Assembly (NCBI RefSeq): GCF_018918285.1
Contig: NZ_JAHLQF010000004.1
Coordinates: 1-64,000, forward strand
Direction: 5' to 3'
Length of the DNA: 64,000 nucleotides
Source: Clostridium mobile
GTDB taxonomy: Bacteria; Bacillota; Clostridia; Clostridiales; Clostridiaceae
Position 1 is the stretch's first letter. Each line of letters starts with the position of its first letter. Positions 27,235-35,899 of the stretch are shown piece by piece. Below the pieces are notes generated by a model that was given only the letters and a program-made list of their open reading frames with translations, did no database searches and was not told the origin of the DNA. Position numbers and translations under genes: made by a program.

Positions 27235-28077
27235 TTAATTAGCAGTAAACGTTACTTTACAAGCTGATAACTCAAACTCTTCCTCTTGTAACAAGTCCTT
27301 TTTGAATACTAAACTTAAAACTCTTGCCTTATTTGCATTAACTTCAAAATCTTCTAGCTCAAAAGATCCTGAGAGAACTGTTTTTCCATCTGCAGTCGCT
27401 ATAGTTACTGGAAGTTTTTCTAATTTTACAGACTTATTAACTCCATTTCTAACTATTAAAGTCATCAATAAATCATCATTTTGATATTGTGTTATAGTAA
27501 ATACTGAAACACTAACTTGGTTACGTTCTAATTTAGGTAAAGTTTTTATAAACTCTCTAAAGGTATTAGCTTCCTTCTCATCTAATCCTTCAGGAAGTTC
27601 TTCCAATTCAACATTTACATAGCTTACAGCTTTAATATTGTCATCAAAAACAATCTTCCAATCATCTTGTGAAATTTCATCTACAGATACATTTTTCTTA
27701 TCAAAATATATCTTCCAAGGTCTAGCTGAATAAGAAGGTATATCCCCCATTGCATTCAAATCAAAGATTTGATATGCTAATTGCTCTCCCTTAGAATTAA
27801 CTATGCAAAAAGGAACTTTATCTAAATTTATTGCCTTTTTCAAACCATTTACTATGTATATCTTTGCTTCAAATTTATCTCCATCATCAAAAATGTATAC
27901 ACCTGATACATTAACTTGTCCATCTTCTATCTGAGGTATTACTTCATTCATTTCATCTTCAAGATAATCTTTTTGAACATCGGATATCTTATCAAGAGTG
28001 TCTTGATTTAATGAAAGTTGGATTTTTAATGGATCCATTTCCTTGATTTTTTGTGAACCGTCCCCATTATTACTCAT
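27235..28077 (-). CDS. Protein with two SLAP domains
   Basis: A 280-residue protein made of two tandem SLAP domains (about 20-150 and 155-280). Each shows the family pattern: V-S-G-V-Y-I-F-DDG, an I/V-RNG(L/V)-K motif, and in copy 1 F-D-L-x-x-x-G-D-I-P-x-x-S-A-R-P-W. SLAP domains occur in S-layer-assembly accessory Sec proteins and related clostridial cytosolic proteins. There is no signal peptide. The start ATG at 28077 has a GGAGGA site 7 bp upstream, and codons 4-9 (N-G-D-G-S-Q) are written by a REP element (28053-28065), so the N-terminus appears to be REP-derived. Confidence 0.8.
   Translation of the reverse strand: MSNNGDGSQKIKEMDPLKIQLSLNQDTLDKISDVQKDYLEDEMNEVIPQIEDGQVNVSGVYIFDDGDKFEAKIYIVNGLKKAINLDKVPFCIVNSKGEQLAYQIFDLNAMGDIPSYSARPWKIYFDKKNVSVDEISQDDWKIVFDDNIKAVSYVNVELEELPEGLDEKEANTFREFIKTLPKLERNQVSVSVFTITQYQNDDLLMTLIVRNGVNKSVKLEKLPVTIATADGKTVLSGSFELEDFEVNANKARVLSLVFKKDLLQEEEFELSACKVTFTAN
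28053..28065 (-). repeat. REP element inside the SLAP gene 5' end
   Basis: GTGAACCGTCCCC on the plus strand; read on the coding strand, GGGGACGGTTCAC spans codons 5-9 of the SLAP protein. Confidence 0.85.
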
Positions 28078-28120
28078 TATTTGTCCTCCAATTCTATTAC
28101 TACTATTATATCTACATTCA

Positions 28121-29182
28121 CTAGTCTATACTAATTATTTCTAAATCTTCTTCAGACGCTTCTTCTGCTATCTTGTTTAATCTTGTTTCAACGTTTTGTG
28201 ATAATACGCCAGTTTGTCCTATTAAAACTATGTTTGAACTTTTATTTATATTGTTTTTTATAAACATTTCATATGAAAGCATATCTTCTTGAGCAGCTAT
28301 GTTTCCACTTAAAACTAAAGGAGAACCGTCCTTAGCTGCTGCTGCTGAAGCTACTAATGCATCTGCAAAGTTCTTAACTCTATCATTACCACCTGACGCT
28401 ACATAAACCTTATCAAAAGAAATATCCTTTTTAAAATATTCTAGAACGCTTAAATTAGTTTTAAATCTATCTTTACCTTGAGCTATTCTATTACCATTAA
28501 CTGAATTTATTATTGAATCTGGTAATATTCCGCTTCCACCAACAGCCATTATCTGTAATTTATTATCATCGATTACTTTTTTAACTGCTGGATTTAATTT
28601 CTTTGAGTCAGATATTAATACTGGTACTCCTAATTTTGCTGCAATTGATGCAACACTTAAAGCATCTGAATATCCATCTTGACCATTAACTAATATAGCT
28701 TTATTAGCTCCAGTTAATTTTATTAATTCAGCTGCCACAACCGCATTAGTATCAAATCTATTTCCACCAGCTTTATGATGACGAACTACATTAAGATTAT
28801 TTGATTTTAATGTAGAAAATATTGATGCGCTAACAACTCCTTCGCCACCAACTATGTAAACATTTTTAGCTCCTATCTTTTTAATCGCTTCTAAAACACC
28901 ATTAGGTAATTTATCCTTCTTAGTTAACAATATAGGCGCATTTAACTGTTTTGCAAGTGGAGTAGCACTAACAGCATCTGCATATCCTTCTCCATTTACT
29001 AAAACTACATTCTCACTGCTACTAAACATGCTTTCAGCAACACTTATTGCCGTTGTGAATCTATCTTGTCCACCAATTCTATTTACTGAAGCCGCAAATA
29101 CACTAGTGGAGTTCAATATAGTTGATACAATTAGTCCCATTGCAGCAATTTTTGCCATTTTACCATATTTCTTTTGTATCAT
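28121..29182 (-). CDS. Secreted cell-wall-binding repeat 2 (CWB2) protein
   Basis: A 353-residue exported protein: signal peptide (MIQKKYGKMAKIAAMGLIVS..., cleavage near SVFAA) then three CWB2 (PF04122) repeats and nothing else. Repeat signatures include RIGGQDRF, LVNGEGYADA, APILLTKKDKLP, VYIVGGEGVVS, NRFDTN and ILVNGQDGYSDALS. In clostridia CWB2 triplets anchor proteins to the wall through a secondary polymer. With no extra functional domain this could be a minor S-layer protein. I chose ATG at 29182 because AGGAGGAG lies just upstream and the signal peptide starts there; an upstream in-frame start would add a non-signal leader. Confidence 0.92.
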   Translation of the reverse strand: MIQKKYGKMAKIAAMGLIVSTILNSTSVFAASVNRIGGQDRFTTAISVAESMFSSSENVVLVNGEGYADAVSATPLAKQLNAPILLTKKDKLPNGVLEAIKKIGAKNVYIVGGEGVVSASIFSTLKSNNLNVVRHHKAGGNRFDTNAVVAAELIKLTGANKAILVNGQDGYSDALSVASIAAKLGVPVLISDSKKLNPAVKKVIDDNKLQIMAVGGSGILPDSIINSVNGNRIAQGKDRFKTNLSVLEYFKKDISFDKVYVASGGNDRVKNFADALVASAAAAKDGSPLVLSGNIAAQEDMLSYEMFIKNNINKSSNIVLIGQTGVLSQNVETRLNKIAEEASEEDLEIISID

Positions 29183-29312
29183 AATTCTCCTCCTAACATC
29201 AATTTTCATATTATCCATTATATTATAACATAGGAATTTATATAGACAAAGTTTCATAATAGAATATATTAATAGTTAATTAATGAACATGAGTAATATT
29301 TTTACATTCTTA

Positions 29313-30041
29313 TTAATATGAAGTAATATTTAGGGGTACATCGTAAGAATTATTTGATATATTTAATGTTGTTCTGCCTATTATTTTAGCTCCATCAATA
29401 CCATAAAAATATATCTGAACACTTGTCTTATCATTAATTACGTTTAATGAAGGTTCACCTATATCAAATAAATGATCATTTCCTTCTACTTTATACTTTC
29501 TTATATCATTTCTAGTAGTAGCTGTTATATTTATTGCCTTAAAAATATCTAATACTGGTGATACTTCTACCCTTGCCATAACTGTATTTTCGCTTTGAAT
29601 AGAAAATCTCATAATATTGTCTTTAGTTAAAAACTTTCCATCTTTTCCTTGAGCACCTTTTCTAATAGTTATTTGATATGTCTGTCCTTTTTTATAACCA
29701 CCTGATGGTGGAGTTATTTTTATAGACATATTATCATTTTGTTCAATACCTACTGAAACAGAACTACCTAAAATATTGTTATTAACTTCGTTTACTTGAA
29801 TTCTATCTTTTACAGAATGAAATTCTACCGCTGAATTAAACTTAATAGTCCAAACTTTATTCGTATCTGTTGTAGCTTTATTGAGCACCTCTTTTACTGT
29901 GTCTTCGTTGTTTGCTGCATAAACTACTCCTGATTTTTTATTTATTAATCCATTAGGTAAATTAATCTGAACCGTCCCTAATATTAATACGCATAAAAAC
30001 AAACTAAGTTTTCTATATTTCATTTTTTTTGTTAAATTCAA
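29313..30041 (-). CDS. Secreted Ig-like domain protein with a REP inside its signal region
   Basis: A 242-residue exported protein. The N-terminus (MNLTKKMKYRKLSLFLCVLI) is a signal peptide h-region, followed by an unusual LGTVQINLPNG stretch and VVYAANNE (possible cleavage). The mature part has an SbsA/Big_5-type Ig-like domain (VWTIKFNSAVEFHS... GGYKKGQTYQITIRKG) and a second beta domain. The TTG at 30041 behind GGAGAG is the likely start; frames further up have no site. The G-T-V-Q codons are a REP element (29967-29978), which may lengthen or disrupt the signal peptide. Confidence 0.75.
   Translation of the reverse strand: MNLTKKMKYRKLSLFLCVLILGTVQINLPNGLINKKSGVVYAANNEDTVKEVLNKATTDTNKVWTIKFNSAVEFHSVKDRIQVNEVNNNILGSSVSVGIEQNDNMSIKITPPSGGYKKGQTYQITIRKGAQGKDGKFLTKDNIMRFSIQSENTVMARVEVSPVLDIFKAINITATTRNDIRKYKVEGNDHLFDIGEPSLNVINDKTSVQIYFYGIDGAKIIGRTTLNISNNSYDVPLNITSY
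29967..29978 (-). repeat. REP element inside the signal-peptide region
   Basis: CTGAACCGTCCC; on the coding strand GGGACGGTTCAG encodes G-T-V-Q of the Ig-like protein's leader. Confidence 0.75.
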
Positions 30042-30085
30042 GTTTAACTCTCCTTTCTTTATATAAATTAACAGAGGGAAAGTTT

Positions 30086-30097
30086 GTGAACTGTCCT
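30086..30097 (-). repeat. REP-like element (degenerate)
   Basis: GTGAACTGTCCT, one base off the GTGAACTGTCCC form, 45 bp upstream of the TTG start of the Ig-like gene. Confidence 0.6.
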
Positions 30098-30147
30098 TAA
30101 CCTTTCTAAACTTTCCCCTATTAATTCTGTAATTAATTATCACAAAT

Positions 30148-30161
30148 TCATGAACCGTCCC
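30148..30161 (-). repeat. REP element upstream of the Ig-like gene
   Basis: TCATGAACCGTCCC, a perfect copy of the family core. It lies between the 972-residue protein gene and the Ig-like gene. Confidence 0.8.
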
Positions 30162-30267
30162 TGAATTTATGACATCATTAAGCTTTTAATTTTGCAACAA
30201 TAATTATAACATGCATTTAAAAGTATGAATACTATATTATTTTAATAAATATGCTTGTACATCTTTA

Positions 30268-33186
30268 TTAACGATAATTTACATAGCCAGCTTTAAATGC
30301 TTTACCATTATAAGTGTTAACAACATATACAATGTCTCCACTTCTTAAATTTTCTCCAGTAATTCTAGGATTTTCTTTATCTATAGTTGTCCATCCATCT
30401 GCTACGCTTGATCCTAATACTGGCAACTCCTCTTCTGGTATTCTGTTGCTTCCAACTCCGCCTCTTACAATTTTATACTTATATTCATAGTTGTCATATT
30501 CTTCGTTAAATGAATTCAATCCTTCTGCTATTACAGTTAAATCATTTGGATCTCCTATAACATCTAATCCTTCTAATGGTAATGCTATACCTTGTGGTAT
30601 TTCTATACCAGTAGAATCTTTACTTTCTGCAAGTTGTGTACTTCTAGTAATATATAATCTTCCATCGCTACTATTTGCTAAACTTTGAGCAGAAAGGTCT
30701 ATAGTTGCCTCGCATTTTATGTCAGCCCATATATCAGAATCATATACTGGCGTACCTATTCCATATCCTATTCTTTCATATCTTTGGTTATTATCTTTGA
30801 TATAAACATTTACACCATCTCCAGGTTTTAAAGTAGTATTTGGCATAATTTTAACTTTACTATTTACTGTATAACCGTCTTGCATTATACCATATTTAAT
30901 TATTTTAATTAAACTCTTGTCTATACCATCAGGCACTCCAATTAAATCATCTTCAGGTTTTATTGTACATACTGTTGGTGCACTTTCTATCATATTTTGA
31001 GAGGTTCTAGTTACATATACAGCTGTTGCATCATCTGGCAATGTCTTATCTTTTCTGAGTATTATTGTAACATTTAGTTTATCATCAATTGATGGGAATA
31101 CAACTTCTTGTCCAAGCAACTGAGTCATATTCTTATCCCTGTATACTTTTATAACATCTCCTATTTGTAAGTTAGCTTGTATAGGTGTACGTGTTCCGTC
31201 TTTTTCTATATTTACAAATATCTTATCCTCTGCTAAACCAGCATTATTTACAACCCTTACAGATTCTGAAGGAATAGCCTCACTTGCCATAGATAACACT
31301 AATGTAACTTTTGCACCATATCCAACAATAACACCAGTGTAGCTAGCTGCCCCGCCTTTGCCATTATTCTTAGGATTTAAATCCCAGTTGACCAAAAGCT
31401 CTCTTACACTGTTATCACTCATTACAGCTGTAACTTTATCTGGTAAATATTCTTCCAAATTATTTATATCCGCCCCTATTGCATCCTTCTTTGGGGTAGC
31501 AATTTTATCATAAGATATTATTTTTAAATCTCTCTTAGGTTTTGCTAAAGGAGTAGATGAATATGTATATATAGCTCTTCCATAAGGATCCCTATTTGGA
31601 GAAATCTGTGGCTCATTAGCAATTGACATATTATTTCCTTTAGTGTAATAAATCTTATCATCTACTATATTTATAAAGTTAGCATAGTCATTTGAGTATT
31701 TTTCTCCAGTAACTCTAAAATAATCAGTTAACGGTGCTCTATATATTTTATTTCCATCTGAAGCATCTGTGTAATAAATGTAATTTCCATTATCAGTTAC
31801 ATTCATAGCTGTTATAATAGCATTATTTCCAGTGCTTCCGTTAGTTACTGAAATAGGAGCTGAATTTGATCCGCTTTTATTCATAGCCTTTAATTGTCCA
31901 GAATCTGTTATATAATAAATTTTACCTTTTGCTTCTGAAAGGGTTATAAACTTTGCTCTATCGCTAGAGATTTTACTTCTATAAGTTCCATCTGTATGAA
32001 CTGAATATATAGAATTTCCTTCATTTTTATTTACAAAGTAAATTATATCTCCACTTACAATTAAATATTCAGCCTCGTCATTGGTTATATTGATACCTGT
32101 TGATTTATTAGCATTTTTGCTAACTTTTCTAATGTTCCCAACGCCTCTTCCTGAATGATAAGTATAATAAATATGCTCACCTGAAACTGTTAAATAAGAA
32201 GCCTGGTCTGTACTCACTATTCTTCTTCCTGTACCATCTTTTTTAATCTTATAAATCTTTTGACCATCTGAATAGTTAACGTAATAAATATAATCTCCAA
32301 CAACGTTTATAAATTTAGCATTATCTTCACAGATTTTTTCGCTAATAACATCGTTAGTCCTGTAAATTCCGCCTCCATCTGCTGAATGGCTATAGTATTT
32401 CCACCCTCCATCTTGAGCTATCAATCCGTTATTATTTAGATTTCCTAATCCATTTCCATTTTTTCCATTATACGCATTTTCCGGATTGGAATTTTCTAAA
32501 TTGAAAAATTGTACCGTTGTAATTCCCTCTTTTAATTCAACAGTTTCTGTAGTTGCTATAGGTGACTTATCTGAAGTTAATATTTGAATTCTAACCTTTG
32601 GATCTGTAGTCAATAAGTTAATTGTATAATCATCTTCTTGTCCCTGGGGAATCTTACCTATTTTTTTAACTAAATCACTATTGTTCTTATTTATAACTTT
32701 GAAATGCTCTCCTTTTAAACTGCTTGGAGATAAATCCATCTTATCCTTATCTGGTATAGTTATACTCATCAGCATTAAGCCACTATTCCCAAGCTTTGTA
32801 ACCTTACTGCTTATCTCTAGCTTTACTGTTAAATTACTATCTGCCAAATAATCTCCATTTGATTGTTTTTTATATGGTACTTGTTTCCCATTTGATACAT
32901 AATGAGTTATAATATCCTCACTTACATATCCTGAATCTCCTGGCTTTAAGTCACCACCATTGAATAGTGAAGTTATTGTCCCTGAACTATCCTTTACATA
33001 ATAAAGATCCTTATAGGATGAATTATTTAAAATATCATTAAATTGTTTCGCGTTATTAGTTATATATTCTACGCTATATGATTTATTTCCAATAACTATA
33101 GCACCATAAGGTAGTGCTGCTGAAACAGAAGATGACAACATTGTAGCTAAAACTATGGAAGCCACAAAAGCCTTTGTTTTTTTCAT
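30268..33186 (-). CDS. Large secreted DUF5050-type beta-propeller protein
   Basis: A 972-residue exported protein with signal peptide MKKTKAFVASIVLATMLSSS (cleavage near VSA). Residues about 255-530 form repeated blades of the DUF5050 type (for example YIYYVNYSDGQKIYKIKKDG and HIYYTYHSGRG), a predicted beta-propeller. After it come Ig-like stretches (about 545-640; VTAVMSDNSVRELLVNWDLN) and further beta domains to the C-terminus. It has no CWB2 or SLH anchor, so it is probably released or held by partners. The ATG has a GGAAAGGTGG site. Several REPs (33239-33413) lie upstream. Confidence 0.8.
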   Translation of the reverse strand: MKKTKAFVASIVLATMLSSSVSAALPYGAIVIGNKSYSVEYITNNAKQFNDILNNSSYKDLYYVKDSSGTITSLFNGGDLKPGDSGYVSEDIITHYVSNGKQVPYKKQSNGDYLADSNLTVKLEISSKVTKLGNSGLMLMSITIPDKDKMDLSPSSLKGEHFKVINKNNSDLVKKIGKIPQGQEDDYTINLLTTDPKVRIQILTSDKSPIATTETVELKEGITTVQFFNLENSNPENAYNGKNGNGLGNLNNNGLIAQDGGWKYYSHSADGGGIYRTNDVISEKICEDNAKFINVVGDYIYYVNYSDGQKIYKIKKDGTGRRIVSTDQASYLTVSGEHIYYTYHSGRGVGNIRKVSKNANKSTGINITNDEAEYLIVSGDIIYFVNKNEGNSIYSVHTDGTYRSKISSDRAKFITLSEAKGKIYYITDSGQLKAMNKSGSNSAPISVTNGSTGNNAIITAMNVTDNGNYIYYTDASDGNKIYRAPLTDYFRVTGEKYSNDYANFINIVDDKIYYTKGNNMSIANEPQISPNRDPYGRAIYTYSSTPLAKPKRDLKIISYDKIATPKKDAIGADINNLEEYLPDKVTAVMSDNSVRELLVNWDLNPKNNGKGGAASYTGVIVGYGAKVTLVLSMASEAIPSESVRVVNNAGLAEDKIFVNIEKDGTRTPIQANLQIGDVIKVYRDKNMTQLLGQEVVFPSIDDKLNVTIILRKDKTLPDDATAVYVTRTSQNMIESAPTVCTIKPEDDLIGVPDGIDKSLIKIIKYGIMQDGYTVNSKVKIMPNTTLKPGDGVNVYIKDNNQRYERIGYGIGTPVYDSDIWADIKCEATIDLSAQSLANSSDGRLYITRSTQLAESKDSTGIEIPQGIALPLEGLDVIGDPNDLTVIAEGLNSFNEEYDNYEYKYKIVRGGVGSNRIPEEELPVLGSSVADGWTTIDKENPRITGENLRSGDIVYVVNTYNGKAFKAGYVNYR

Positions 33187-33238
33187 TTAAATCCACCTTT
33201 CCAAATATTCATATTTATATATTTTAAAATTGAAATTT

Positions 33239-33250
33239 ATGAACTGCCCC
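33239..33250 (-). repeat. REP-like element (degenerate)
   Basis: ATGAACTGCCCC, differing at one position from the ACTGTCCC form. Confidence 0.6.
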
Positions 33251-33301
33251 TAATTGACCCTAATTTTTCTTAATTTTAATTCCTTATTAATGCCCGAATT
33301 C

Positions 33302-33315
33302 TCACGAACTGTCCC
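33302..33315 (-). repeat. REP element
   Basis: TCACGAACTGTCCC, of the ACTGTCCC subtype. Confidence 0.75.
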
Positions 33316-33341
33316 TAAATTTCCTAAGTTTTTTTCAACAA

Positions 33342-33369
33342 ACGGTTCATGACTTTCACGAACTGTCCC
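33342..33369. repeat. Inverted REP pair
   Basis: ACGGTTCATGA (33342-33352) is followed after 3 bases by TCACGAACTGTCCC (33356-33369), an almost spacer-less inverted pair. Confidence 0.7.
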
Positions 33370-33399
33370 TGATTCTTATCACAGACTTTTCATCAATTT

Positions 33400-33413
33400 T
33401 CATGAACCGTCCC
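33400..33413 (-). repeat. REP element
   Basis: TCATGAACCGTCCC, identical to 30148-30161. Confidence 0.8.
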
Positions 33414-33467
33414 TAACTTTAACTAACTTTGCCTAGATTTATTCAACTTACTTATATTGCATAATTT

Positions 33468-35327
33468 TTAGTTTGATACTACTTCAAGTACTAATAATAC
33501 TGGCTTGTCATAATGTTTAACCCTACCTTTAATATAGTAAGTTTGTGGTGTTCCCATATCTATGAAAGGATTGTCCCAAGTAACATCAACCCAAATATTT
33601 CTATCATCTGATGTAGTAGCTAATATTTGATTTGGAAGATAGTAATATTCTCCCTGTACTTTCCTTACACGTATTTCTGGAATATCCTTAATCTTTGGAA
33701 GAACTATTAATGTCATATAAGCCTTGTATGGAGAATCTTTCACCGTACCCTCAAGTCTTACTATACCTGTTTTACTTGTATCAATACTTCTAGTGTTCCA
33801 AGTTACTGGCATATTTTTATTAGTAACTTTATCAAGTACAGTTTTAGGAAGCTTGTAAGGTTCACCTTGAACTATTTCCATTGTTGTATCATCAAATATG
33901 TTTGATGGATATCCTCCACCAGTATCTGTTATCTGTAAAGTTAATTTAACTTTCTTATTGTATCTATCTACAGTACCATTAAACACATATAAACCTGGAG
34001 AATTTTTCTGCTGTGTTCCATAATCCCAGACTACTGGAAGTTCAGTAGAAGTACCATCGCTCAAAGTTGCCAATACTTTCTCTGGTAACACAAAGTCATA
34101 TCTACTATAGGAAGTTTTGTAAACATCCGGTATTTTTATAGGTATTGGATTTACAACTAAATTTAATGCTACTCTTCTATAATATCCCTCTACATCACCA
34201 TAAAAAGTAAATAATCCTGGCTTAGAAGTATTAACTTTTTTAAGGTTCCAATTAACATCCACTTCCACCTTTGATCCATCTGACGCCCTAGCGATAAGAG
34301 ACTTAGGAGGAGTGTAATCATCATTTTGATATATATTGTCATAGACATCTGATACATATGAAACTTCCTTAGGTAAATACTTAGCGGCACTTTCTAGGTC
34401 ATAACCTATAATTGAAGGCCCTCCAAGTATAGTTAAATTATTTACTACTTCAGTGGATAAAAATTTGGTAGTAGAACTAGGTAATGGACTGTCCCCTAAT
34501 AAAATAAATCCATTATCCAAAGCTGCTAATGTAGAGCCAGCTAAAGCATCAGCATAGGATCTACCCGAAGCTAGAAATAAGTTATCCATATTCATTTCAT
34601 TTCTAAAGTAATTTATAATATCAATATTTCTTTGATACTTATCTCCCTTACCGACTCTCTTAGCATTAGGTATGCTATTAAAAACCTTCCTGCTTATAAT
34701 ATCTTCTCCACCAATTACATATATTTGTTCTGCTTTCTTATTGGAATTAATGTAACTCATTACCTTACTGTCTACACTGTCTTTGCCAACCATTAAAATT
34801 GGCATTCCCTTTATAGCTGCTATAGGTGCCATAGATACAGCATCTTCAAAATAGCTTCCATTTACGATAGCAATTTGCTTTGGCTTACCAAGCTTTTTAG
34901 CTACTTCTAGTGAAGTTTCGTATCTATCCTTTCCACCAATTCTAGTAGTTTTAATTCCCATGGCTTTTAAACCATCTTCTACATTCTGTGAAATAACTCC
35001 CTTTTGTCCTACTAAAAATACATTTTTAACTCCTAATCTTTTAAGTTCTACTGATGTATACATATTTAAAACATTTTTATTTGTTAAAAGTATAGGAGCA
35101 TTATACTTTTTAGCTAGCGGAGCAGCAGATACCGCATCTGGAAAATTCTCTCCAGAAACAACTACAGCATAATTACTTTTGCCTTTCCATCCGGTATTAC
35201 AAACCTTTGCAGCAGTTTCATACCTATCATCTCCATAAATACGAGTGGTTTTTGGAGCAGCTAATACCTTGCTACTAATGAGACATAATATTAAGGTCGC
35301 TACTACTATAACTCTTTTCTTTGTCAT
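33468..35327 (-). CDS. Secreted CWB2 protein with Big_4-type Ig-like repeats
   Basis: A 619-residue exported protein: signal peptide (about 1-23, ending VLAA), three CWB2 repeats (about 28-315; RIYGDDRYETA, RIGGKDRYETS, VYVIGGEDIIS) for wall anchoring, then four Big_4/DUF1533-type beta domains (about 325-619), each with a [L/V]P-x-x-V/I-x-x-x-x-D-G/N... V-x-W pattern (VDVNWNLK, LPVVWDYG, MPVTWNTR, VDVTWDNP). This is a classic clostridial surface protein layout. AAAAGGTGATG precedes the start. With the smaller CWB2 protein at 28-29 kb it forms a surface-protein block. Confidence 0.9.
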   Translation of the reverse strand: MTKKRVIVVATLILCLISSKVLAAPKTTRIYGDDRYETAAKVCNTGWKGKSNYAVVVSGENFPDAVSAAPLAKKYNAPILLTNKNVLNMYTSVELKRLGVKNVFLVGQKGVISQNVEDGLKAMGIKTTRIGGKDRYETSLEVAKKLGKPKQIAIVNGSYFEDAVSMAPIAAIKGMPILMVGKDSVDSKVMSYINSNKKAEQIYVIGGEDIISRKVFNSIPNAKRVGKGDKYQRNIDIINYFRNEMNMDNLFLASGRSYADALAGSTLAALDNGFILLGDSPLPSSTTKFLSTEVVNNLTILGGPSIIGYDLESAAKYLPKEVSYVSDVYDNIYQNDDYTPPKSLIARASDGSKVEVDVNWNLKKVNTSKPGLFTFYGDVEGYYRRVALNLVVNPIPIKIPDVYKTSYSRYDFVLPEKVLATLSDGTSTELPVVWDYGTQQKNSPGLYVFNGTVDRYNKKVKLTLQITDTGGGYPSNIFDDTTMEIVQGEPYKLPKTVLDKVTNKNMPVTWNTRSIDTSKTGIVRLEGTVKDSPYKAYMTLIVLPKIKDIPEIRVRKVQGEYYYLPNQILATTSDDRNIWVDVTWDNPFIDMGTPQTYYIKGRVKHYDKPVLLVLEVVSN

Positions 35328-35617
35328 TAAACATCACCTTTTGATTATTTTATATTATATTAATTATCGTTTAATAATTTAAAAAATTAATAAATTATTG
35401 CTCTTTTTTTTGAAATTATAACCTTTTATTCTACATTTATAAACCTATTTTAACCTAAATTACCATGTAAGTAAAATTAATCTACAAATTATCTTAATTT
35501 TTTATTGATATTATGTTATATTAATTATATAATTTAAATTATAATAATATTAAAATTTTTTTAATAGTTTTGTTTAGGCATTATTTTTTTACAATATATA
35601 ACAAGAGGTGATATTTT
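35328..35617. other. AT-rich divergent intergenic region
   Basis: About 290 bases with very low GC between the CWB2-Ig gene (minus) and a 39-residue small gene (plus). It must contain both promoters; I see no hairpin, REP or further gene in it. Confidence 0.5.
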
Positions 35618-35737
35618 GTGCAACAATTAAGCCCCATTGAAGCAAGAAAGAAGCATATAAAAAAGTTAACTTGGACATTATCAATCCTTGCAGTAGTCTT
35701 CGTAGTAGGTATAACAATGTTAATATCTTATATTTAA
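35618..35737 (+). CDS. 39-residue single-pass membrane protein
   Basis: A GTG start at 35618 behind AAGAGGTGA, stop TAA at 35735-35737. The product has a hydrophilic N-terminus (MQQLSPIEARKKHIKKLTW) and one transmembrane helix to near the C-terminus, ending MLISYI. A terminator follows at once, so this is a complete small transcription unit. I do not recognise the family; it could be a small regulatory membrane protein. Confidence 0.65.
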   Translation: MQQLSPIEARKKHIKKLTWTLSILAVVFVVGITMLISYI

Positions 35738-35765
35738 AAGAATCCACAGAAGGGTTCTTTTTATT
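35737..35765 (+). terminator. Terminator of the 39-residue gene
   Basis: AAAGAATCC pairs with GGGTTCTTT (one wobble), loop of 6, then a T-rich tail. Confidence 0.75.
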
Positions 35766-35899
35766 TATTTGTTTGTTTATGTAGATTAACCTGAATCCAA
35801 ATCTCTAATTATTTAATATTAAAAGGGTTTTATGGAATTTCATAGAATAATTTATTTTAGATATACATTTAAAAGAATACTTTAGAGAGGATGAATTAT

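Larger units (their letters stand above)
33187..33467. other. Intergenic REP cluster between two surface-protein genes
   Basis: About 280 bases between the 972-residue protein gene and the CWB2-Ig protein gene. It holds five REP units (33239-33250, 33302-33315, 33342-33352, 33356-33369, 33400-33413), four in one orientation and one inverted. It contains no coding frame. It must also carry the promoter of the downstream gene and the terminator of the upstream one. Confidence 0.8.

Noticed and set aside
28318-28332. GAACCGTCC in the 353-residue CWB2 gene
   Set aside because: Encodes the usual K-D-G-S-P-L-V-L of CWB2 repeats; core is incomplete.
34484-34498. REP-like GGACTGTCCCC in the CWB2-Ig gene
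   Set aside because: Lacks the GAAC/GTTC part and codes for a normal CWB2 segment (LLGDSPLPSS); treated as chance.
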